Of a DNA stretch of 34,683 nt, positions 16,088 to 24,178 are shown in pieces (the first letter of the stretch is position 1; every line of letters starts with the position of its first letter). The stretch lies in NCBI GenBank assembly GCA_023230825.1, contig JALNWO010000004.1, positions 1 through 34,683 of the forward strand, written 5' to 3'. Origin of the DNA: Acholeplasmataceae bacterium. Its GTDB lineage: Bacteria > Bacillota_I > Bacilli_A > Acholeplasmatales > Acholeplasmataceae. The notes under the pieces are model-generated. The model searched no databases and was not told where the DNA came from. It saw nothing but the letters and a program-made list of their open reading frames with translations. Made by a program: the position numbers and the translations under genes.

Positions 16088-17641
16088 ATGCCTCGCCTCT
16101 TGTTACCTATTACTGATGTAGATAGGGCTGTCGTCAGACCGATTGTGACAGATGTCATTAAGGATCTATTTGCTATCACACAACTTGATCCAAAAACAAA
16201 GATTTTATTCCCAGGTGATGTCGGCCAGATGATGCAGGTCGGTTCAGCCCTAGAACACGAAGGCGATAATAGTGTCTTTGGGGTTGAAGGATATGTACAT
16301 ATAGAGATTAATAGAGATCCTATTGAAGACCTACTATTAACAAATTCTACCGATAAGCCTGGTGAGCAATTTACCTTCTATGATGATGTATTAGAAATCT
16401 ATTCTAGACCAGCTAGAGTATTTAGTGAAGTTGACATCTCTATTAAATATCGTGCTAGAACTAAAGTAGACGGTGAGCGCTGGGTGAGTGAGATGAAAAA
16501 CAGAGTCTCTCAAGGAAGAGATTCTTTAATTCATAGTCCAGTTACTTATAGTTATGATATCCCTTATCCTGCTATAGCTATTTTTAAAGAACTCCATAGA
16601 CTAAGAGAAAATAAACATGGTTATGGTGATACCTTTACTGATTGGTTTAAAGAACGATCTTCTAAGTTCGTTACTGTAATTACCAACCAAGCAGGACATG
16701 AGAAAGCTGATAGTTATGCAGTAAGAGAAAACTTAGAAAGAGTACAAGGTAGGTTTGATTTTACTATCCCGCCTAAAGGTCAGTATGTAGATGGTGTTAC
16801 TGCTTGGGAATTCTCTTTTTCATACAAGATTCAGTTAGATATTGCTGAAGCCTTTATAATGATCTATCCGATCATTGTACATAACCAATTGCTAAGTGAT
16901 AAGTATGTAGATTACACCACTGTTTACCAAGATACCAATACTGTTAAAGGCTGGAACTCTGGTCAGTATTATACTAGGATCTTTGAGAATAACTTACTCA
17001 TGGAAAGATACTACTATAGTAAGTTAGGTATCATAATTCCAGCACATGATGATTTTATTGTCAATCAACTCCCTAGTTCCCAAACTGTCTTTACTTCTTT
17101 GATTCGGCTATGGGAAGAAGGTGAAGGAGGAGATCTATTAGAGATCTTAGATTTAGAGGACTTAGGTAAGTTTGACTTAGCTCCTTCTATTATCACTTTC
17201 TTAAAAGCAGAAGCTCCTTATCTAACTCGACATTATCATTCTATCTTTCATATTAGTTATTATAGAGAGAAGAGAATTATTTGGGAAGGCGATAATGTTA
17301 TCAAAGTAGATAGTGATGGTGTTATTCGAAGTACGTATCAGCTCGATCCTAAGCGAGTACATCATATTCGTCTATCTATTATCACTGATCTAGATTTCTT
17401 AAAAGATGGAGCATTAGAGCGTCTAAGAGATCATCCTGATGCTTTTTGTAGAATCATAAGTGCTATTAATCCAGATTATCCTCTAGATTTTGATTGTAAA
17501 GATAAAAAGAGAACGCCTTTAAAAGTCATTCAAAAAACTAAAGAAGATTTAAGTGTTTTTAATGGCTATCAGAATAGAGCTATGCACACCGTTGGTATCT
17601 TTAATATTGAAGGATTAAAGGCAACGGACTATAAGGAATGA
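16088..17641 (+). CDS. Virion structural protein, tail module (517 aa)
   Basis: First gene of the 16088-21570 unit, with AAAGGA upstream. Mixed alpha/beta without a catalytic motif. The segments DISIKYRARTKVDGERWVSE (about 118-137), YSYDIPYPAIAIFKELHRLR (about 157-176) and a FSFSYKIQLDIAEAFIMIYP block (about 240-260) recall a conserved jumbo-myovirus virion protein family of unknown position. The next gene starts 9 nt after the stop, and its partner order (this protein, then the 454-aa and 208-aa proteins) is also familiar from such phages, although this is memory rather than alignment. Tail or baseplate role inferred. Confidence 0.6.
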   Translation: MPRLLLPITDVDRAVVRPIVTDVIKDLFAITQLDPKTKILFPGDVGQMMQVGSALEHEGDNSVFGVEGYVHIEINRDPIEDLLLTNSTDKPGEQFTFYDDVLEIYSRPARVFSEVDISIKYRARTKVDGERWVSEMKNRVSQGRDSLIHSPVTYSYDIPYPAIAIFKELHRLRENKHGYGDTFTDWFKERSSKFVTVITNQAGHEKADSYAVRENLERVQGRFDFTIPPKGQYVDGVTAWEFSFSYKIQLDIAEAFIMIYPIIVHNQLLSDKYVDYTTVYQDTNTVKGWNSGQYYTRIFENNLLMERYYYSKLGIIIPAHDDFIVNQLPSSQTVFTSLIRLWEEGEGGDLLEILDLEDLGKFDLAPSIITFLKAEAPYLTRHYHSIFHISYYREKRIIWEGDNVIKVDSDGVIRSTYQLDPKRVHHIRLSIITDLDFLKDGALERLRDHPDAFCRIISAINPDYPLDFDCKDKKRTPLKVIQKTKEDLSVFNGYQNRAMHTVGIFNIEGLKATDYKE

Positions 17642-17649
17642 AATAGAAA

Positions 17650-19014
17650 ATGCCTGTATTTGATATTGATCCACAAAAGGTGGAAGAAAAGCCAGCTATA
17701 CCTAAGGTAACGAAACCTTATTATAGAAGTAGTGTTGTTGATACACAATACACTAATAGGAAAAGCTTACTTACTAATATCCAAGGCTATCCTTGGAAGA
17801 TTAACTACTTTAGTCAAGTCGTAGGTAAGAATGATAACTTAAGTGGTTTACAAGAAGATCGAGTAGCAGCTCGTCAGCAATACATTGAAATTAGGGACAT
17901 GACAATTAAAGTCATCTCACCTAACTCTACTGATCAAGAACAAGAGATCAAAATTTTAAACATCAATGGTAGTGCTTATGTTATCAATGATGTTATTCCT
18001 AATACTGGGGATCAATTCATTGCTGATATTGGTGATGGTAGAGAAGGTATTTTTGAAGTACTCACTTCAGAGAAGATGAGTCATTTAAAAGACGCTGTAT
18101 ATCGTATCGATTATAGACTTAAGAACTATATGTCACCGAGCTTTGACTTTCAATTAGATTTGAAAGTTATTAAGACGCTTTATGAATATAAAGACGAGAT
18201 GCGATATGGTTTACAAACAGTAATCGAAGAAGGTGAGTTTAATCGGCTTAGGAATTACGATAAGGTATATCAAGAACTCCTTCGTCGCTATATGGAAAAG
18301 TTCTGGAGTAATGAATTCCATACTCTCTTAGTACCAGGTCAGCCTGACACTAGTATTTATGACCACTTTCTAACTACTTTCGTTACTAAGTTGTTTGATA
18401 TTCATAATGCACCTCACTTTAATAAACTAAGAGTGCTTAACGTAAGTGATGATTATAATGTCATGACTTGCGATACAGTTTTAGATGCTATTATTAAACG
18501 TGATCCTGCTATCTTAAAGACAGGGATTAGGAAAGCAGGTGTTGCTTATACTCGTAGTTTTAAGTTTCATCCTATCTTCAACTCTATCACCTATACAGGG
18601 ATTAGGTATATTATCTATCCTTCTGATGGTACAAAGAAGATCGATTACCAAATAAAAGACCATACTAGAAAAAATGAGATCTTTGAGAACGCAAACGTTC
18701 CTTTACGAGAAGATAGTCTAGAGGATGTATTTGGTGATTCGGTTATGTTACCTGGATTTCCCCATGATACTAGTCCACTTATCAAACCTGTTCTAAAGGA
18801 TGATTTTTATATCTTCTCAGAAGCTTTCTATAAACAAAGTTCTGATTTATCTGCTTTCGAGTATTTAGTCCTAGCCTTTATTAAAGGGCAATCACCTAAT
18901 TATAATGTATTAGACATGATACTTGAACAACGATCTAAATGGCAGGTATTGGAAGAGTATTATTATACTCCCATTTTACTAATGATGATTTATGCTTATT
19001 CGAGATCAGTATGA
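17650..19014 (+). CDS. Virion structural protein, tail module (454 aa)
   Basis: Residues about 40-60 read NIQGYPWKINYFSQVVGKND, and residues about 110-160 form a beta-rich domain (NINGSAYVINDVIPNTGDQF, then a GDGREGIFEV hairpin). The rest is helical with many charged residues. The pattern matches, from memory, a virion protein conserved in jumbo myoviruses, with no assigned function. The stop overlaps the start of the next gene as ATGA, so expression should be coupled. Confidence 0.6.
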   Translation: MPVFDIDPQKVEEKPAIPKVTKPYYRSSVVDTQYTNRKSLLTNIQGYPWKINYFSQVVGKNDNLSGLQEDRVAARQQYIEIRDMTIKVISPNSTDQEQEIKILNINGSAYVINDVIPNTGDQFIADIGDGREGIFEVLTSEKMSHLKDAVYRIDYRLKNYMSPSFDFQLDLKVIKTLYEYKDEMRYGLQTVIEEGEFNRLRNYDKVYQELLRRYMEKFWSNEFHTLLVPGQPDTSIYDHFLTTFVTKLFDIHNAPHFNKLRVLNVSDDYNVMTCDTVLDAIIKRDPAILKTGIRKAGVAYTRSFKFHPIFNSITYTGIRYIIYPSDGTKKIDYQIKDHTRKNEIFENANVPLREDSLEDVFGDSVMLPGFPHDTSPLIKPVLKDDFYIFSEAFYKQSSDLSAFEYLVLAFIKGQSPNYNVLDMILEQRSKWQVLEEYYYTPILLMMIYAYSRSV

Positions 19015-19637
19015 GTAAGAAACGTAACCACCAATACACATTAATAGAAAGAATCTTTGATCAACGCTTTAGAGCTAGAGTACCACTGAATGCAACAATG
19101 AGTGAGAAATGGATTCAGTTAAACGGTGGGACTTATGTCAGTGGGGATGAATATTGGAATGAGAAGATAAATCAACAATGGCAGGATTGTTATCTTACTA
19201 TCTCTAAGATGGTGGATTATGCTAGAAAAGGCGTACCTATTTCCATCTTACGTTTTCAAGATACGAAAACTATCTATGACAGCATCGAAGCTTATCTAGC
19301 TCATGCCGAAGTTGTTTTCTCTGGAATGTATGATCCAGCAGCCTATTCAGATACTTTAGAGGACTTAGTAGATTTAGATAGATTAGCTAATGTTATTTAT
19401 AAACATGCCAAATTCTACGAACCCTTACAACCTACAGGTAGTAACTTCATCAATATGTTGCGAGGTTGGGGTGGAATGTCTATGTTAGGTTCTCAGCCCT
19501 TAAGTGATGTAAAGGAAGACATTCATAAAAGAGAGAGGACTGGTATGGAAGATCTCTTTGCTTCTTTTATTGATCCAGATAGACTACCAGTAGAAGAAAA
19601 GAAAGATCCCTTTAAAGACTTGGAAGATCTCGTATGA
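19011..19637 (+). CDS. Small virion protein, coupled to previous gene (208 aa)
   Basis: The frame is open from 18939, but ATG at 19011 overlaps the upstream stop (ATGA) and gives MSKKRNHQYTLIERIFDQRF; the extension upstream is only read-through of the 454-aa gene. The protein is mostly helical, with a Pro/Asp/Lys-rich C-terminus (DPDRLPVEEKKDPFKDLEDL). The next gene overlaps its stop by 4 bases. Its position between two structural genes suggests a small tail or baseplate component or an assembly factor. Confidence 0.6.
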   Translation: MSKKRNHQYTLIERIFDQRFRARVPLNATMSEKWIQLNGGTYVSGDEYWNEKINQQWQDCYLTISKMVDYARKGVPISILRFQDTKTIYDSIEAYLAHAEVVFSGMYDPAAYSDTLEDLVDLDRLANVIYKHAKFYEPLQPTGSNFINMLRGWGGMSMLGSQPLSDVKEDIHKRERTGMEDLFASFIDPDRLPVEEKKDPFKDLEDLV

Positions 19638-21022
19638 ACAATATGGTTTCACTACTCAAACCAGATGTAGATGTCGTTATACAAGGTGCTGATCAAATAC
19701 GTTTAGATCGATGGAATATTAAGCTTACCGCAGCAGGTAAACCTGTTGAAGTAATTAAGATTCTTAATATCGATGTTCAAGAGTATTATGAGAACCATTA
19801 CTCAGAGATTAGAACAATTGACATCGCTATGGGTTTAGGTCAGTACACGAATATCCTCTACCCAGGTAGAGAAGAGATCGTTGTTAACTTACAATGCATT
19901 GAAGCAATGTTAGCTGATTTGGTTGATAGTGGTGTTATTTCTGGTTATCGAGATGATGAATTCTACACAGGTGTATTGGAAGTAACAGGTAATGAAGTAC
20001 TGGAAGATTCTTATAGAACGCTTATAGACACCTCCTCACTTGATATTTCTTCTTTAAAGTTGGTTAGATTACAACTTACTAATAAAACGGATGAGCAAAT
20101 TCGTTTAATTCAAGTAGGAGGTAGTTATAGAAATACCGATATAGCGACTGTACTGAAGACTATCATTACTAATGCTGTTAAAAGTTTAGATCTTGAAGCT
20201 AACTATATTCCAAAAGGAATTGAATTAGTAGAACCTGATAATACAACTCTTTATGATCAGATCATCATTCCTGATGGTACAAAGTTAGTAGATCTACCTG
20301 GCTACTTACAAAAGCATTATGGTGTATATAGTAATGGATTAGCTCATTATCTAAGAAATGGTATTTGGCATATCTTTCCTACTTATGACATTACAAGAGG
20401 AGGTAGTGCTGAGTATAGTCTACAGGTCTCTATTGTTCCTAGACAGTTATATCCTGAATTAGGTAGGACTTATCGTAAATTTGGTAGTAGTACATTAATC
20501 ATCTCTAATGGTGAGCGACATATCTTAGAGAATGCTATTCCTAAGCTAGCTAATGAAGGCAATGGTGTTAAATTCTTCAATACTAACTTTCTTCTTCAGG
20601 ACAATACAGTTAAGGAGTCACCTAATAAGGTTGTCTCTAATGCTGCTGAACAAGTCAATGAATATGTAGCTTTTGAAAATAGTAATGGCATTAATAATCT
20701 CCCTGTAAGAGAGATGGGGTTAACTGCTAATACCTACTTAGTTAAAAGTGAAATTAGTATGAGAACGGGAAGTTACATCATGTTAGAATGGCGTTACTCT
20801 GACCCTGACCTAGCTATACCAGGAGCTATTGCTAAAATACGATATGAAGACAATGGTTCAATTAAAGAATTTGAAGGCGTGTTAGTTTCAGCAGCGCATT
20901 CTATCCAACTCTATGGTTATGGAGTCACTGCTATGAACTATACAACTCAATCATTCATTACTTTCTTTGTACAAAGAGATTTAGACTTAGAAAGAATTAA
21001 CGACGAACTATTATTAGGATAA
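19634..21022 (+). CDS. Candidate baseplate hub protein (462 aa)
   Basis: The start overlaps the preceding stop (ATGA). N-terminal half: beta-rich, with repeated long strands. Near residues 215-255: IIPDGTKLVDLPGYLQKHYG, then YSNGLAHYLRNGIWHIFPTYD. This fits the pattern of gp27/VgrG-like hub proteins, in which a short helix precedes a strand pair with WHIFP-type sequence. The C-terminal part (380-450) is again beta-rich (an EISMRTGSYIMLEWRY segment). Hubs form the trimeric core of the baseplate. I am not certain of the fold; another beta-rich tail protein is possible. Confidence 0.5.
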   Translation: MNNMVSLLKPDVDVVIQGADQIRLDRWNIKLTAAGKPVEVIKILNIDVQEYYENHYSEIRTIDIAMGLGQYTNILYPGREEIVVNLQCIEAMLADLVDSGVISGYRDDEFYTGVLEVTGNEVLEDSYRTLIDTSSLDISSLKLVRLQLTNKTDEQIRLIQVGGSYRNTDIATVLKTIITNAVKSLDLEANYIPKGIELVEPDNTTLYDQIIIPDGTKLVDLPGYLQKHYGVYSNGLAHYLRNGIWHIFPTYDITRGGSAEYSLQVSIVPRQLYPELGRTYRKFGSSTLIISNGERHILENAIPKLANEGNGVKFFNTNFLLQDNTVKESPNKVVSNAAEQVNEYVAFENSNGINNLPVREMGLTANTYLVKSEISMRTGSYIMLEWRYSDPDLAIPGAIAKIRYEDNGSIKEFEGVLVSAAHSIQLYGYGVTAMNYTTQSFITFFVQRDLDLERINDELLLG

Positions 21023-21030
21023 TAAACTAA

Positions 21031-21570
21031 ATGCCAATAACAACTGAAGACGATTTCGATATTATTACCGATTATAATAAAACACCAGAAGAGCTTCTAA
21101 CAGAGCTGTTTAATTTAAAAAACGGAACAGACTATTCTCCTGAGCAATTTACTTTTGGAGAACCTGAACTAAGTACGGTTGAAAATAGAAATACAAACAT
21201 TCGAATGTATGGTAGGCAAAACACAGGAATGCGTGGTAGTGCATTATTGCATTACAATCGTGTATCAGCAATTGATCTATTAGAAAAGAGTGATAATATT
21301 CTTCTATACAGTGATGAGGTTTTCTTTACTGACTTCATTCCTCAAATTAATGAAAAGTTCGGTATTCTTCTAAGAAAAGAAGATGTTGTCGAGCACGAGC
21401 TTACTCCGTTAGATCCGCTTAATCCTGAGGATTCAAGAGAAATCCCACTTACTTTTAAAATGAACCATAAAATTTTCTTTGGGTCTATCATCCTAAAGAT
21501 GATTCATGTTGGTGTCGATTTAAGTGAAGATTATCCTGAATCAGAATTAGATGGATTTGTATTTCCTTAA
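21031..21570 (+). CDS. Virion-associated protein, family shared with 33344 and 33903 (179 aa)
   Basis: Acidic, mixed alpha/beta. The segment RNTNIRMYGRQNTGMRGSAL and the following LHYNRVSAIDLLEKSDN align by eye with the 178-aa protein at 33344, and FFTDFIPQINEKFGILLRKE with the PF.T.EVLD.INE.L segments of both later proteins. It closes the tail operon, 8 nt after the previous stop, and a strong hairpin follows. Since the two relatives sit next to a collagen-like fibre gene, a role at the baseplate-fibre junction is a reasonable guess. Confidence 0.55.
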   Translation: MPITTEDDFDIITDYNKTPEELLTELFNLKNGTDYSPEQFTFGEPELSTVENRNTNIRMYGRQNTGMRGSALLHYNRVSAIDLLEKSDNILLYSDEVFFTDFIPQINEKFGILLRKEDVVEHELTPLDPLNPEDSREIPLTFKMNHKIFFGSIILKMIHVGVDLSEDYPESELDGFVFP

Positions 21571-21582
21571 ATTAGAGTTAGT

Positions 21583-21610
21583 AGAGAGGAGTCCTAAAAG
21601 ACTCCTCTCT
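21583..21610 (+). terminator. Hairpin terminator
   Basis: Perfect stem AGAGAGGAGTC (21583-21593) with GACTCCTCTCT (21600-21610). It lies 12 nt after the stop of 21031-21570 and is followed at once by TTATGCTGTA. Confidence 0.85.
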
Positions 21611-21660
21611 TTATGCTGTATTCCAGATTATTTTAAAGGCATATAACTAACTTGACAATA
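21611..21660 (+). promoter_or_regulatory. TTATGCTGTA cassette, copy 1
   Basis: TTATGCTGTA directly abuts the hairpin. Then AGATTAT (about 21625) and CATATAACTAACT (21640-21652), which recurs identically at 31349. The next ATG is at 21681. Candidate promoter for the membrane peptide. A TTGACA lies at 21652 but has no -10 box at usual spacing. Confidence 0.55.
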
Positions 21661-21680
21661 ACAATTATAAGGGAGTTATA

Positions 21681-21800
21681 ATGTCAGATTTTATTCATCT
21701 CGCTTTCTTATCTGGAATACTCGTACTTGTTATTATTATGATCATAAGTGCGATATTGGATATATTTCTTAAGATATTTGGGAAGAAGAATAAAAGATAA
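21681..21800 (+). CDS. Small membrane peptide (39 aa)
   Basis: Short gene with a strong GGGAG site 5 nt upstream. Residues about 8-33 are one hydrophobic helix (LAFLSGILVLVIIMIISAIL), followed by the basic tail FGKKNKR, so the C-terminus is probably cytoplasmic. It is directly downstream of a TTATGCTGTA cassette and is followed by a terminator-like hairpin, hence a one-gene unit. The role is unknown; small phage membrane peptides may be holin-like, lysis-inhibiting or exclusion factors, with nothing here to decide. Confidence 0.6.
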   Translation: MSDFIHLAFLSGILVLVIIMIISAILDIFLKIFGKKNKR

Positions 21801-21808
21801 ATTATCAT

Positions 21809-21850
21809 AAAAGAAAGGACTTTGCTTTTGTAAGGTTCTTTTCTTTATTC
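21809..21850 (+). terminator. Probable terminator after small membrane gene
   Basis: AAAGAAAGGAC pairs with GTTCTTTTCTTT (one bulge), with a T-rich run after. It lies 8 nt past the stop at 21800. The stretch 21851-21965 that follows is A/T-rich; I see nothing more in it than a possible leader for the next gene. Confidence 0.5.
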
Positions 21851-21965
21851 TTTTTATTTTTGTTTAAACTAGATAAATACAGTAATATATCATCTATTAG
21901 AAGAGAATGAAGTAAAAAGCTCTTTATCAACACACCTCTTTAACTAAACAAAGGAAATCATTAAC

Positions 21966-22592
21966 ATGTTTAACATCTTTAAAAAACAAAAGAAATCTTA
22001 CAATACGACAGGTATTGATGTTCTTTTCTATAAACAAAGTAACCGGTTCGAAAAACATGGTCAGATCCTAGTAAATAATAAATCCAGAGGACTTCATCGA
22101 ACTGTAGTTGATTTTAGTATCTTAGGTGCTAAGGGCAATTGGCTCCCTCACTTTACTCCAGCAACAGTAGATGCTATTTTTATGTTAGCTATTGAACAAG
22201 GTTATGAACCTATTTCAATTGTGGAGTATGATCATATTAAATTCACTAATGACTATTTCAATCCTCATTCCAAACTAGTTAAGCTGTCTAAGCTTAAATG
22301 GGATAATGATGGTAGTGGGCTTTATGTTCAAGTTACTGATTATCGAGAACCTGTAAAAGGGATCTTTTCAGTAGAAGTGTATAACAGACTCATGGAAGCT
22401 CAAAATTTTGCTGTCACACCAGATAATGTATTAGCGATCTTCGAACTTGTAGAAGAACAAGGCTATGTTCCTATCACTATCTCTAAATTCCGTGAAAACG
22501 TAAAAGAGGTAGAAGAACAAGATGGTGATGAACTTGAACCAGATTCAGTTATTCAACTGAGGAGTCCTAATGTTTTTAGGACTCGCGTTTAA
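21966..22592 (+). CDS. Unknown protein with internal duplication (208 aa)
   Basis: Preceded by AAAGGA at good spacing. Two parallel segments: residues 63-88 (FTPATVDAIFMLAIEQGYEP and on) and 150-175 (VTPDNVLAIFELVEEQGYVP and on) share TP..V.AIF.L..EQGY.PI.I, so the protein is probably two copies of one alpha/beta domain. The N-terminus is basic (FKKQKK) and the C-terminus acidic. The last codons run through a hairpin-forming sequence at 22562-22584. No known family is recognised. Confidence 0.6.
   Translation: MFNIFKKQKKSYNTTGIDVLFYKQSNRFEKHGQILVNNKSRGLHRTVVDFSILGAKGNWLPHFTPATVDAIFMLAIEQGYEPISIVEYDHIKFTNDYFNPHSKLVKLSKLKWDNDGSGLYVQVTDYREPVKGIFSVEVYNRLMEAQNFAVTPDNVLAIFELVEEQGYVPITISKFRENVKEVEEQDGDELEPDSVIQLRSPNVFRTRV
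22562..22584 (+). repeat. Hairpin inside 3' end of the CDS
   Basis: GAGTCCTAA and TTAGGACTC form a stem inside the last codons of the 21966-22592 gene. The sequence is like the intergenic terminators (GGAGTCCTAA also begins the stem at 21588). A terminator-like element may have been absorbed into the reading frame. Confidence 0.5.
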
Positions 22593-22604
22593 GTAAAAGG
22601 CATA

Positions 22605-22635
22605 AATGGAGGGAAGTTATAATCTCCCCTCCATT
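22605..22635 (+). terminator. Hairpin terminator with left GCATAAAT flank
   Basis: AATGGAGGG pairs with CCCTCCATT around a loop of about 13 bases. GCATAAAT lies on the left side, the mirror of the TATGC seen on the right of other hairpins. It begins about 12 nt after the stop at 22592. Confidence 0.7.
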
Positions 22636-22669
22636 AATATTTCTCTTATATTCTTAAATAGTACAGCGT

Positions 22670-23011
22670 ATGATTATTCGTTTATTAAACAGATCATTAC
22701 AATACCTATACAATAACTTTGATTCTGATCCTGCATCAGTTGGTATTGGATTACTCAAGACTGGTAAACTTCAGTATCATGATGGCGTAGCTAAAATAAG
22801 GTCAAGTAAAGGGAAGGTTTCTTATCAGCAATTCATTGTCGATAATCCTACTTATCTATATATGCCCTCTAAAATGACCATAATGTCTCTATTTAAGCAG
22901 TTTGATAAGCTAGGGTTGGATTGCATCAGTATGCAATTAAAAACGTCTCCTAAGTCCTCTAAAACGTTCTTTAGGAGTGATTACATACGTTTCTTAAACG
23001 AAGCTGCTTAA
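22670..23011 (+). CDS. Unknown small protein (113 aa)
   Basis: No family recognised. Basic, alpha/beta. The segment MTIMSLFKQFDKLGLDCISM (about 76-95) is laid out like the repeats in the 21966 protein (helix, Q/L-G-Y/L, strand), so they may share a domain; similarity is weak. There is no clear Shine-Dalgarno before this ATG, which sits in GCGTATG; a near-leaderless transcript or a weak start is possible. Confidence 0.5.
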   Translation: MIIRLLNRSLQYLYNNFDSDPASVGIGLLKTGKLQYHDGVAKIRSSKGKVSYQQFIVDNPTYLYMPSKMTIMSLFKQFDKLGLDCISMQLKTSPKSSKTFFRSDYIRFLNEAA

Positions 23012-23026
23012 TAAAGGAAATGAAAG

Positions 23027-23710
23027 ATGAAGGAGTTAATTTGCTTTTATGGTAGTAAAGACTTAGACAGTGTTTTAGCTACTTCTATCTTAATAGCTTC
23101 TATTGAAGGTTATGATAATATCCATTTCAAAAATAGTTCCACTGACTATGGAGTTAATTACGGTAAAGAAGTAGATAAGTTATACAACATAGAAAAAGAA
23201 ACCACAGTATTTTTCTTAAACGTATTGGTATTAGTTGAAGATCTGCTTAGTATTGACCAAAAATCAATAAACACTTATCTTATCAACGCTAGGAATAATT
23301 CAGTTATTAATTATTCGAAAGATATAAAATTCTTTAATACTCACATTAACAAATCTTACCATTATAGTGCTTCTATGGCTATTTTTGAGTTTCTTACCAA
23401 AGGAGTGAGATTAGATGAGTCGGTATTGAGGAGTCTTTTATTCTTTACTAAAGTGATTGAAGATAAAACCAGCTCTCGTTTTAAGCTCAAGCATACTAGA
23501 AGCATTCTGTCATTTACTCAACATCTTTGGGAATGTCTTCAAGAAGAATATATGGCTTTTGAAGCATTAGAGCAATTCTCTGGTTTTATTAGTCAAGAAG
23601 CCAGTTCTAGTTTAAAACGCGTGGAACTCCTTACTAAGGCTCAACTACATACACAACAAGAAAACATTACTACACTTAACACCACTGTTAATCAACATCA
23701 CATACTCTAA
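23027..23710 (+). CDS. Possible degenerate DHH-type phosphoesterase (227 aa)
   Basis: AAAGGA precedes the ATG. The N-terminus reads LICFYGSKDLDSVLATSILI: a strand, then DLDS and a helix, as in the first motif of DHH-family phosphoesterases (usually D-x-D-G). The DHH triad itself is not seen (a possible counterpart is NTHINKSYHYSA near 105-117), so it is either a strongly diverged member or an unrelated protein with a similar start. The C-terminal third is helical and Gln/Thr-rich. It starts 15 nt after the previous stop and 17 nt before the next gene. Treat the family call as weak. Confidence 0.45.
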   Translation: MKELICFYGSKDLDSVLATSILIASIEGYDNIHFKNSSTDYGVNYGKEVDKLYNIEKETTVFFLNVLVLVEDLLSIDQKSINTYLINARNNSVINYSKDIKFFNTHINKSYHYSASMAIFEFLTKGVRLDESVLRSLLFFTKVIEDKTSSRFKLKHTRSILSFTQHLWECLQEEYMAFEALEQFSGFISQEASSSLKRVELLTKAQLHTQQENITTLNTTVNQHHIL

Positions 23711-23727
23711 ACATAATAGGACGTCTC

Positions 23728-24078
23728 ATGCTTGATTTCATCGCTTCTGTTGGTAATGCCTTTACTGAAGTCTCTGGTATATTCTTTGCTCTTACGACTA
23801 TTATTGCGTTAGTCATGAATAAAATAAAAGATAGAATGATTAACAACTTAGAAGAGACGTTAAAAGTAGGTGATGATTTAGTTGAATCATTAGAAAAATT
23901 ACTTACTAAGAAAGAAGAAATTATTTCATTATTAACTATGAAAGATGCTAATAATGAAAGTTATATTACAGCATTAAATGAACATCTTCGTGAATTAGAA
24001 AGACGTATTGAAAATACAGGGATTACTCTTAAAACTCCTTCTACAGAAGAGAAAGAAAGTAATAAAGAATCTGTATAA
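23728..24078 (+). CDS. Membrane-anchored coiled-coil protein (116 aa)
   Basis: Residues about 12-31 (EVSGIFFALTTIIALVMNKI) are a single membrane helix, followed by a long charged coiled coil (KDRMINNLEETLKVGDDLVE and on) and a Ser/Glu/Lys-rich tail. This is a layout of phage membrane proteins of the spanin or cell-envelope type, but there is no endolysin or second spanin nearby, so no role is assigned. A terminator follows 17 nt after the stop. Confidence 0.6.
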   Translation: MLDFIASVGNAFTEVSGIFFALTTIIALVMNKIKDRMINNLEETLKVGDDLVESLEKLLTKKEEIISLLTMKDANNESYITALNEHLRELERRIENTGITLKTPSTEEKESNKESV

Positions 24079-24094
24079 ATAAACGCTATATAAA

Positions 24095-24139
24095 AAAATT
24101 GAGAAACTAGATCTGTTGTAGTAAAAGTTTCTCAATTTT
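24095..24139 (+). terminator. Strong terminator
   Basis: Perfect 14-bp stem AAAATTGAGAAACT (24095-24108) with AGTTTCTCAATTTT (24126-24139), followed by a long T/A run (ATTTTTTTATTTATTTTTTC). It separates the coiled-coil gene from the dTMP kinase gene. Confidence 0.9.
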
Positions 24140-24178
24140 ATTTTTTTATTTATTTTTTCAATTATAAGCGATGAAACG

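Noticed and set aside
24074..24081. TATAAATA, a T4-type late promoter match (also at 32190)
   Set aside because: Several such matches are expected by chance in DNA with this A/T content; one overlaps a stop codon and the other is the arm of a hairpin. No consistent spacing to genes.
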